Shown here: piece by piece, positions 48,702-60,700 of the stretch
Position numbering within the stretch: position 1 is the first letter of the stretch
Layout: every line of letters begins with the position of its first letter
NCBI RefSeq assembly: GCF_022682495.2
Contig: NC_071392.1
Location: 82,538,797 to 82,602,796, forward strand
DNA: 64,000 bases
Source: Desmodus rotundus
Taxonomy: Eukaryota; Chordata; Mammalia; Chiroptera; Phyllostomidae
Reading direction: 5' to 3'
Program-made: the position numbers and the translations under genes
The notes under the pieces: generated by a model
The model's input: only the letters and a program-made list of their open reading frames with translations
Told to the model about the DNA's origin: nothing
Database searches by the model: none

Positions 48702-51700
48702 CTGGAAAAAAGAAGTTATTTAATAGATCAATACGTTCAGTAAAAAGAAAGCTTTCTCCCCATTCATATTCAGCTGCCTGGCACTAGAAACTAGTAATGG
48801 AAGGCTCTTCAGTAAACTTACAAGGAAAACTTACCTTTGTGCACCTGACGATGCAACGGTCACTTTATAATTTGGCTATTCTAGTGCAATACAGGCATCA
48901 TTCAGGGAAAAAATCGTTATAAATATCTTCTTCCAAGAGTTTATTTTTTAGTTTACCAGGCTCATCAAAATTAATAGTAGTAATTGTACTTTAGAATTAT
49001 TAACCGGGTTGGTTTCTCCAAACTACTGTTGGAAGTTAAATTTTTTTGGCGTGTTTCAAACATTTCTAGTTTTGTGTCAGCCACTGGTTTCACATGTTAA
49101 GTGCTCACAAGACTGAGATGCACACCTTTAAGATTTTAACAAAGACACATAGCCACTCAATGGCTCTGTGTGCCCAATCGCATTTATTAAACAGGCATGT
49201 CAGTTATATTCAAAAGGCTTATGAGCAGACATGTAACATGATTCCACCACACTGCCAAAGTCAGGTCCCAGTCAACAGAAGAGGGACTGGTCCTTTTTCC
49301 GTGGATATGACTTCAGCTGGGAATCCATAGAGCGCATTGGAAGGCGAGCCTGCAGTGTTTCTACTTAATAAGCATGGAAAATTGTATTAAGGTTTAGCCT
49401 CACTTAACTTTGCAATTTGTTTTAAATTCCAGTCCTACTACATACTGGTGGGTTCCATTATACAAGTTACTCGACTTACCCTTTGTCTTAGTTTATGTAA
49501 GACTAAAGGGAATATGAATCATCAAATTTAATATGTAGCTTCAGGCATTCAGTGAATGGGTTACCTTTCTAATTATGGAACCTAAACACAGCCCTAAATT
49601 CTTAATTATATAGCAGGTTATCTAGTCTTTGATTAAAATGCATATTACCCTAAAGATATGCTAGGGTTTTTAAAAAGTAGCATATTTTGGACCTAGGAAG
49701 AAAATAATCAAGAGTGGCGTGTTTTTTCCTTTGTAGTGCCTGCCTTATACCTACTCACAGACGACAAAACACGTCTGTGATGTACAATGAATCGGACATG
49801 GGGGAGGGCAAGTCACAGGCAGCGGCGAGGCATCGTGACAACACCATCATTTAGGGGCGACTTAAGATTAAGCCCAGCTGTTCTCCCTTTCCCCGTGCCT
49901 GTTTGCTGCACACACCTATCCTTGCATTACAGCAACAAGCTTTGTATTTAAGGCAGGAGAACACCAGTGCTGCCACCTATACTTTGGTGAGGACACTGCA
50001 GGGAGGGATAGGGGAGGCCCTGTCTTCTACAGCCTTGCCTGTGGGAGCAGACTTGTACTTTGGGAAACAGAGTAAACAGGCAGTGCCTACTAACTGTCAG
50101 GTGTCTTGAGCAGCAACTGGTGCAGCTGAAGCTTTTGACTCAGCTCTTCCCAGGGGTGGTTGGTGCAAGGGGAAAGGTAGCTGCACCGCTCTGTAATCAC
50201 CCTAAGGGCAACACAGAGCTCTTTCTGCTCCTCAGGCCACCTATAGTTCTGCAGCAATAGTCATATCCAGGTGGGAAGGGTAAAATGCTAAGACCTCAAC
50301 AACTATCTTTCACTGTGGTCCCTGGATCAAGCTATAACTTTAACAGGAAGCAGAGGTTTAAAGTGGGTAATTGGTTACTTTAATGTTAGTGCTGCTCAAA
50401 GTTACGTACGGGAAAAGGGGTGTGCAGTTAAAGGGGTGCACACTTTTTCTATTGGAACACACTCCACCTCAGTGTTAGCACATGGTAGTATCATCATGGC
50501 TGCTTGAAAGGATTTCTGTACTCCAAGTTCATTTTCTTTGTTCAAAAGATGGTGGTTGAGAGCACTTAAGAGGTTCCTGCACCACTCACCTGTAGGGCCC
50601 GACCTTTGGTCTCAATGGGGAGAGTAAATGCAGAAATGGCGCATACAACACAGACAGATGAGAAGAGGCACAGGGCCCCCAGCAACGATGTGCTCAGAAG
50701 AACCTGCAGGTCACAAAGAATGACTTAGTTTATTGTGCCCCAGTTACTTCTAATGATCCTTACCCCAAAGGTGAAGTAAGGATTCACCAAACATGTAAGT
50801 AAAGATACATGGTAGCCATTCTCTAAGTTGTGCTGTTGTGGGCATTTTGTGGGATTCCTCCAGGAGCTGGGAGTGGTATCATACCCCGGCCAGCTAGATT
50901 TGTCCCTGCAGCCACCCCTCAGGCATCTCCAGAGCAAACCGGGATCCCACCCCCTCTCGCACACCAGCTCAGCCTGCTTAACCCTCAATCATTCAGTATG
51001 CCCTCTGCCAAATATCCATTTTCCTCCTTCAATTCTTTTTAAAGCAGCCAACTTTTTTTTTTTTTTTTTTTTAGACAGGAAGGGAGAGAGGGAAAGAAAA
51101 ACGTTAGTCCCAACTACTTATGCATTCATGGCTTGCTGCTTGTGAGCCCTGACTGGGGGTTGAGTCCGCAACCTCAGCACATCAGGCGACACTAATCAAC
51201 TGAGCTGCCCAGCCAGGGCCTTTTTCCCTCCTCAATTCTGACGGGATGAACCAGGAGAAAGTTTTTCTGGAGGAGATAAAAATCTCAAGGTCTCTCTGAA
51301 AAGATATGTTCATTATGCCTCACTTCCTGTGTGGCAAATTTTTCCACAGTAAGACCGGATTTCTGCTACTCTACACGTTTTTGGCCTGGATGCTCTCCCC
51401 CTAATAGTGGCAAGTTCAGACGCTCCATCTCACACGTCAGTTTCTGCAGTACTGTGCCCAAAGTTAGCAAAAAGCCAAGCACCTGGTAGTTGTCAACCAC
51501 TCTCACAAAATGAGCTGAAGTAATTAAGGAACAGTGAGGCTCTGGAGTCAACAGAATATTGCAACTTGGAGAGATCTAGAAACTACCCGGTCTAGTCCAA
51601 CCTCCTCACTTTACAGATGAGCAGAGCCCGAGCTAAGCGGTCCAAAGTCACATACAGATTCCCAATGCACAGCAGAGTGCTGTTACCACCACTGTGTTCC

Positions 51701-54700
51701 CCTAAGACACACATTTTACAATTTGGGAGCCAGCCCATCCTTTGCAAGGGCTGCCGACTTATGGAACAGTAAATCCCATTTGGTGTGCAATAGAACCCAT
51801 GAGATTAGCCTCATGAACTGTTTTGTAACTGACCTAGCAAGTAATAGGTACCATTTCTGATTTTTTCCTAAAGAGAAGTATACACAATTTTCCCAAAACA
51901 AGCTTGTATAAACGTGTGTGCGCGCACATATATCCATCTATTGTATAAGGCTGGGAAAAGGTGTAGAAACCAAGAGACCAGGCAGCCTGGATCATAACCA
52001 GATCATACCATGTTTGGGCATGTGCCTAAATCCTGCCATTGCTGCCCCTTTCATTATTGGACATCAAAATTCTTGCCACCAACAAAATGAGTTTTAAACT
52101 ATCCCCACCTCACATCCTCTGCACCAGGTTCAACATCCTGGGAGGTGGGGAGCCCATAGGGCTGAGCTCAGCTCAAAAACAGCTCACCAGCCAGGAATAG
52201 AACAAGTGCTTCATCTCCTTGGCTTGGGGGAGAGGGGGGCACGGGGGATCTCTGCTTCCTAGCAGGACTCCAATAGTCCAGTGGGGGCGTTACTGGATAT
52301 TCTTTAAATAAATTCCTTCCTACATTAACCAAAGTCAATTTCTGTCATTTGTAAGCAAGATTTCTGACTAATACCTGATTATAAAAATCTGGGAAGTTTG
52401 TTAAAATGCAGGTTTCCGGGCCCCACCTCAGATTCACTGTGCCATAAAGCAAGCTCTGATCTCTACTTCTGAAAGTCAGCCCACAGCAGGGACAAAGAAG
52501 ACATTACCTAAAAAGTTTCAATCCAACAAGACAATATGAAAGGTATATATACCAAACAAAAGAGCCTCAAAGTGCATTGAGTAAAAACTGAAAGGAAAAA
52601 TGGATAAATCCATATACAGTGGAGACTTCAGTAGCCCTCTTTTGGCAATTGCTAGCACTAGATAGAAATTAAGGGGGAGTTAAACTATACGACACACCGT
52701 CAGCCACCAGAATTGAGAGAGACTTAAGTCCACCCAACAACAGCAGAATATACAGTCTTTTCTAGCTTGCAGAACACTCAGCAAAATAGACGTATTCTGG
52801 GCAGTAGAACCTCAACAGATTTTAAGGAATCTTTTAAAATTATAGAATGGGTCCTCTGACTAAAATGGTATCAAGCTATAAATAACAAAGATAACAGCAA
52901 AATCTCTAGAAAACCTAAACTGTGGGTCAAGGAAGTATCAAAAAATACATTCAATGTATTAAAAATACAACAGTATTAAATTTGTGGGACACAGCTAATG
53001 AGTAAAATAAAATAGAATTTTCTTATAGTTTATTCCTATGGGACATGAAAAATTGAGTAAGTATTCAGTTCTTAGATAGGGAAATGCAGTATTTTTATTT
53101 TATAGTATAACTCACCAAAGTAATTATAATTTTAATGGATTCTCAAAATCTCAGTAAGATTTTTAAAAGTCATTTCGGAGTACATTTCCTTCTATTTAAA
53201 GTTAATTTGAAATAGCTAAAGCAGGAAACTTCTGAAAACGTGGGGGTAGGAGAGCCTGAGGGGGGTTATTAGCTGACAAGCCATCAAAGTTTCAGTCACT
53301 AGCAGTGTGACTGGGGCTAGAACAGATCTGAGTATCTGGAAACGTGCCCCATTATCATAGTGGGGGGTCGATCACTGAAGGGAGCCAGACAAAAAGATGA
53401 TTGATGGCCTGGGGAGGACCAGCGAGGCATTGTTTTGTTGCTTTTTAAAGCTGGAGCCTTACCTCAGGCCTTAAGCATCAAGTAGATGAAAGGTTGAAAG
53501 CCTTTGAACTTGCGGTGTTTCAGAACTGTGGATAAACACGTGGTGAAGGTCACTGTGTGAGACACAGAACGTTAACTCAAATGAAGATAATTGGTAAATT
53601 GGCTACAAAAACTTTAAGTTTTGTATGCCAAAAAAAAAAAAAATCCAAAAGCAAACCCCAACAAATATCTATATTATAGTAATAAATGGCTAATGGCCTG
53701 TAGAAAAAGTAAAAATCACGCAAATGGATAATAAAAGATGCTTGGCCTTGCCGAAAGTGAGCAAATTACAAATTAAGATGGTATCATTTATTTCACACCC
53801 TATCAAAAGAGGTTTAAAAGATCACTATCCCTTTTGGTGATGACAGAAGGAAACAGGGATGCTTGTTTAAGAACGTATGTTAGGGAGTGAATGAATTTTT
53901 CAAAAATAAAGACAACTTGACAAAATCCATCATAATTTAAAGTATGTACGCCCTTTGACCCAAAAATTACTCAGTAGAGTCTTTCTACCAAATTCCGCTT
54001 CTCCCGCAACATCCCACTCACGTGTCCGACGTAGTGTGGGGGCCCGCCCTCAGCGCGCTCTCCTTTCCCTGCACTGCTTGATTGCATAGCGCTGCTCACA
54101 TCTGACACATGAGCTGTCCTATGTCCATTCCCCACTAGGCTGTAACGTCAAAGAACCTGGGACCTTGACTTACGCAGCATCTAGAACGTAAAATAGCTCG
54201 GTGACTGTGTCGAATGACTGACACAGCTGCACACGTACAAAGGCGTGGTGTGCATAGGGGTCAGCGTCCCATCACAAAACCACAGAGAAACAGCATAGGA
54301 GCAACTTATAAGATAGTGGCTGACACACCCACACATCAGAGATCTACGTACCTATTTAAAAGAATGAGGCTGACATAAAAAGGTAAACGAGGAAAGACAG
54401 TTGCAGCATGTAAATGTGTACATGTAGATGTGTGGGTGGATGGGCGAGTGTGTGTGTGTGTGTCTGTGTGTGTCACACACAGGCCCACTACACACATACA
54501 CACAGTGTTCAGAGGAGTGTGGCTCTGTCGATGGCTCCCGCCAGACTTTAAGCCTCACCCTGCCCTCCTCCCCTTGGTCCCGAACCTCTGGACAGCTTAT
54601 AAAAACCTGAGTGCTACTTCCATTGGCACTGGCAGGAGACTCAAATTACACAAGCCCCTGCGCCCTCTCTCGGGAACCCCAGCTCTAACCAACCGCAGGC

Positions 54701-57700
54701 AAAACCCCAGCCAGTCTTCCCTCGCTCTCAGGCCATTTCAGGTCTGTGAGAGGCCTGGCCTGCTCTCCCAAAGACCTGAAATTCATAATTAAGAAAAAAG
54801 TATATCTACATACAGACATACGTCTCAGTGTATATATGTAATACATACACTGTAAACATAAAAAAATATACACGTTTACATATATGCAAACATTACTGGT
54901 ACATAGGCACACCGAGACAAACATACGTAGGAAGGCATTTGGAAGAATATGCCCCAAACTATTGAGACAGACAGTGGTTATACATTTCTGTATTTGAAGT
55001 TCTACAAGCATATTTTTCTATTCAGAATATGGTCCTAAAATGATTGTAAGTCTTGTTACTAAACACTGAACTACTACTCTGACTCAAGAAGTAAAATTAA
55101 GTTAATAAGAAAACTAATGCAAAAGAATTGGTAAAAACAAGAGCCTAAATGAATAAAAACAAACAAGTTGACTTGAAAAATTGATCCAAGAGCTATGTTG
55201 GAAAAAAAGGCTAGTTATGAAAGTGAAAAATCATAAATGCATGGAATTAAGAGTGTGAAAGAAAATGATCACTAAAATAGGATGAAAAGAGCCATGGAAA
55301 TACTACCCCAGTTCTTTGCTTAAAAATTTGAACAAGTAGATACTCAATAAAAAAAAGTTTCCAGGCACATTAACTCCAAAGATTTAAAACCAACAGAAAC
55401 CAACAGAAAAGAGTGCCTGAAGGGGTCCATCCTGCAAGTGCCAGGGGTCACCTTCATAGATCGGTTCCTTCCGATCTCTGACAGGAACAGATTCCAGGGA
55501 AAGAAGGAAAGTTTGTTTCATTTCAATGAAAACTAGATGATAATGAGAACCTAGGGAAGATAAAATATAAAAACCAGCCACCATCTCGTGTGTGAGTATT
55601 GATTCAAGATTTATAAATAAAATCCTGGCACATAAAACTCCGCGCTCCGCTGACGGAGGAAAACGCCGGCTACACCAGGTCCTCGCTGCTGTCACGCCTG
55701 CATCGTGATCTGAGGTCTCTGCCACTCCTGGCCCTCTCCCAGGTATTTCCCAACAGGCCCCTTGCATGTGTGGTTCCATGGTGGCAGCCGCTTTTCTGAG
55801 CACCCAAACTGATCTGTGGTATTTCAGTAGGAAAAATAAATTCGTTTATGCAAAAAAAAAAAAAAATAGCCAGTTAGAAACATCACTCACAAAATGTTCC
55901 GAGTCCCCGCTGTAGGCCAGGCCCTGGAGGAGGAGGTAGGGATAAAAAATTAGCAAAATGTGCTCATATCCCTGTCCTCACGGAGCCTCAAGTCTATGGG
56001 AAGAGGAAGATTTTAAGTAGCCTGGCAAATGGCAACTACAAAATCTGATAAGGAATACGAAGGAAAATCTGCAAGTCCCCAGAGAGCTCATAACAGGGAG
56101 ACCAAACTTAGTCTAGGGCAAGAGGGCGGGCTTTCCTAAGCAGGAAATGAGTCATAGCTACCTGGGGGTGGGGGTGGGGGGAGAATGGTTGCCAGTGGCA
56201 GCAAGTGAGAAAGCCCCAGAAAAAAACAGAAGAACCAGACTTTTCATAGCTAAGCAAACAGCAGTGACAGAGTACAAGATGGGGCCTCCTTGGTAGTGAG
56301 CACCCTGTAAGTCACGTTGAGGATTTTGGTTTTCATGAGGATGGGAAGGGGCAAGACAATAAAAGGTTATAAGCACAGGAATCATGCCAGGCCCGTAGGA
56401 AGGCAGTAAAGAAAATGAGTTACATGACAGCAAGCGCACACGGAAGGAAACAGGCCAGGACTCAGTCCGATGAGAGGTGGGGCAGTCTGGACCAGCACGG
56501 CGCCGGCGCCGTGGTGGAAAGGCAGAGACGATGAAGACCCAGCATCTATGAGGCCGTTAAAGCCAACGGTTGGAGGGTTGAGTGTGGTGAGGAGAGAGGG
56601 GAGTAGAGAAGGACCACTCCAGGTTGGACGGTGTTGGCATGCACATGGTGACTGGAAGAGGCGTGGGCTTGGGGAGAAGGGTCACGAGTTTAGACAGGCT
56701 GGATTTAGGATGACTTGGGGACACTCAAGCGCAGATGTTGACAAGGCGATTGGATGTATGGATCTGGAGTTTGGAAGAAAGGCCTAGACTAGAGAGAGAA
56801 ATGTGGGAGTCCTGAGCATATAGTTGGTCATTAAAATCAAAAATAGGTGAGATCACCTAAGTGGAGAGCAAACTGTGGAAAGGTGAGGGTCTAATATTGA
56901 GCAAAACGAATCCTCAGAAATAAAGACTAGAGGACACTACACCACAAAGACAGGGACAAGGAAGAGCCGGAGATGGAGGAGGAAAACCATGTAGGAATGG
57001 GGCAGAGAGCGAGGGTGTGGCCATCAGTCCTGAACGTGAGGGAGAGGTCACGGGGGATGCGGACTAACACCACGTTTGGGTTCAGAGATGTGGCGGTCAC
57101 CAGAGACCTTGTCAGGAATCATTGCGGCAGAATTGGGATCTCGGCGGCCAGGTTGGAGAGGGTGAAGGTGTGAGCTGGGGGAAGGAAATGAGAACGGGGA
57201 GAAGGAGCCCTTTTAAATAGTTTGGCTGGAAAAAGCTAGCCAATGAGGTTGAGTTTACATTTTGTAAGCGATGAAACCTTAAGCACGTTAAAATGCTAGC
57301 TGGAAGGATTCAACATGGAGACAAAAATCACAGGACATGATTATAAACCTGAAAAACTCAGGCGACTCACATGAAAAACCATCCAGAATGAACTAGCTCT
57401 TTAAAAATCAATAGACAAAAACTCAATAACCCCTGTAAATACAAATAACTTGTTAGAATGTTAAACGAGAAGTTATAATGAAAGAAAACAATCTGTAATA
57501 ACAATGAAAAGCCATACAATGCCTAAGAGTAAACAAGATGGGCAGGGTCTAATGGAAGAAACCACTAAAATCCCAGCAAGGGGCATAGACGAACATTGAG
57601 CAGATGGAAACATAAACCTTGATCTGAGGAAGACACCACTAAAAAAAAAAAAAACACCCAATAAACCTTTCCTACATTAACTGATACATTTAACAAATCA

Positions 57701-60700
57701 ACAATTAAATCGTAATAGGATTTGGGCAGACAAGGAGGCAGAATATAACTAAATGATTCTAAAACGTGTCTGAGAAAAGCAATGCGGTGCGGCTTTAACG
57801 GCCAGTTTTGAAATTGCACCATAAATTTCATTTAACACTGTCACATGCCAAGGCCAATACCAGACAGGGCAACAGACTAAAACAGTGAGGCTGAATATAG
57901 ACCCAGTAATTCTGGGACTATGAGTGAAAACTAGGTTATTCAATGAAGAAGAGACCAGTGACTTGGCCCTTCAATACTGTGACGGCCTTGAAGAGGGCAC
58001 GTGGGGAATTCTGGGTCAGAATCTGGGAGGCATTCACTTTGTGAAAATAGGTTAAGTTTAGGAGGAAGGGAATGATTTGGACACTCTGATATGTGCATAC
58101 CTGATCCCCCAAAAGAAGGCCACAGAAGGGTTTGAAAAAGAGACATGTGGATCTTCATAATCCTAATCAGAAATTATAAAGAAAAATATTGATAAAGTTG
58201 TAAGAACTTTAAAGTTTCTGTACAGAGAAAGGAGAACATAAACAAGAATGAAAGCCAACTGGAAAGCTGGAAAGGGGTAATATTTGCAACATGACAGAAA
58301 AATAAAGTCCTTTATGTATTGGGTTGGCCAAAAAGTCCATTTATTTTTTTCCATAAAAGACATTTTTCATTTTCACCAATAACTTCATTGATTGGGATAT
58401 TTTGAGGATGTCGGCTCTCTCCTGCTATTGGCTTCTAGTGGGTAGGGGTCGGGGGTGCTGCTAAACATCTTCCAATGCGAAAGACAGCCCCACAGCAAAG
58501 AATCATTTGGTCAAAATGTCAGTAGTACCCAGAAACTTCACAAACCACTTCTGACACGATTGATCAGTCACAGCAGCTTCTCCATACACTGCACAAATCT
58601 TTTTTTGCGTTTCAATTGTGCTTTTCCCTTTCTTGAAAAAATAAAACATGATATACCAAAAATGTTGAGTATCTTCTTCCATCTTCAATATTAAAATGGC
58701 TGCACAAAAATTCACCAATTTTGGTAAGTTTTTTAAAAAATGCACGCTGATATGACAGCAGTCATAATACAGTCTAACAACATTGTTTCGAATGACGTTA
58801 AGGACAACTAAGCACGACTAGAGCCATCGTACAGAAAAAACTAAATGAACTTTTTGACCAACCCCATATATGAAGGATTCTCATAGATCAATGTTTGAAA
58901 AACAGGCAAGGCGCTGTTAGGAATGAGCAAGCTAAAGAATATGAAATAACCAATTAAAATAGGAAAAGAACAATTCCATTCATTCCTAATCAAAGAAACA
59001 CTAATTCTAATAACAAAGAGATGCCATTTAAGGACAGTGAGATTGGCAAAGGTGAAAAGACACAGTCAGGTGGCAAACGTGCAATCGCGGAGCCCCGGGA
59101 CACTGGTACAACCGTCCCGAAGGGAATTTTAGCATCGTGTATCACAGGGAAAATGAGCGGTCCCTCCCACCCACCAGTCCCACCGCTAGGGACTTCCCCA
59201 GTGGGGTAGGGGCAGAGCTGGACAAAATGTAAGCACGAGGATGCTCGAAACCGTTGTTTATAATGGAAAAATATCTGAAACAGTCTACGCATTCAACAAC
59301 ATGACACTGATAAAGGAATTAAAAAGTAACATTTGGAGAATATATCCAATGAGACATGAAAAGGCCTTGTTTTTCTATTTATTGACGTAAAAAATGCCTT
59401 TTGCACAGAAAAGGACATGGCAGACAAACTGTAGAAAGTCTGCGAAGGTTCTGGATCAAGACCATGCGTGACATCGGAGGATCCTGAATTCCCCTCCTCC
59501 CACGGACACACTGACTCTTCAGTGACACATTGCAACCACTTCCTCTGAAAGGAACCCAAAACTAGCTGACTGACTCCTATACATCAGGCAAAAGAGAAAA
59601 GCCCACATTAAAACGTGTAGGAGAGAAAGAGAAGCAGACTCCAATACAGAGAACACCCTGGGGCGGTTGCCAGTTGAGGGGGGGAGGGGGAGATGGGTGA
59701 AAGGGTGAAGGGATTAAAAAGAGCGAGTTGGTAGTTACAGCAGATGCCCTAGGAACAAACAAAGCTCCCTGGATTCTAACACTCCCATTGCTAGCCTGCA
59801 AAGGACAGCAAAGCATCCCAATTGCATCGTGACGGATGGAACTTAAGTATATACATATACACTTATACACACATATATAAACTTAAATTTTTATTAATCA
59901 CAGCAATACTTTAATTTGACTATTTAGCATTTGGCCTTGCTTGTTATGCATCATCGTTATTATTAACTAACATCTATTGAGAGCTTACTATGAGTCAAAT
60001 GTTGGGCTAAGTGCTTTTACATCTTTTAATGTAAGTTAACTATCAGAACAAACCTACGTAGCGGGCACTGTTATTTATCTTCACTTTTAAAATGAGGACG
60101 GCATGGAAAGCTGGGTAAGCTAAGACGCGTTGAGAAGGCCTCAGCTCCAGGATGCCGAGCAGAGCAGAGCTGTGTGGCCCCGGGAGACCGGGCCCAGGTG
60201 GGGACCATTACTGATCCGCAAACCCAGCAAATGCAGTGTAGGCCTCAGAAAACTACCCACAGGTTCCCAGAGAAAATGTCCCCCCAGACTCAGGTCCTGA
60301 TTGGATATTGGAGAATGAACTATTCCCTGATCTGGTCCTCCAGAAGTAGGAGTAGTACCCTACTGCTGCCTTTCCCCATGACATCCTTTTCCGAAAATGG
60401 TGGGGACGTATAAAAGAACGTTCAAAACCAAAGTGACAAGACAGAAGTTGCCCCCATTTTTCCTTAAGACGGACAAGGAAAACACTCCCAAGACGGTAAG
60501 AAGTTAGTGGTAGCAACCTCCGATGAGTTCTAGGAAATGCACGTTACAGTCTGCTCTGCCCGTGACAACACTTTGAAAACTGCACCCTTATTTTGGGTTC
60601 TGCCCCCAATTATAACACGCAGCGTGTGGCAGGAGTTGGAAGGACTTCCCTGCACCACCAAGCAACTCAATTCCGACACCATCTACCTGGAGGAAGCACC

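Noticed and set aside
54430..54792. 120-codon plus-strand ORF
   Set aside because: Begins in a GT microsatellite and has no recognisable content.
55384..55803. 139-codon minus-strand ORF, the longest uninterrupted ORF seen
   Set aside because: No family resemblance and no exon borders; lies in an intron of SVOPL beside repeats.
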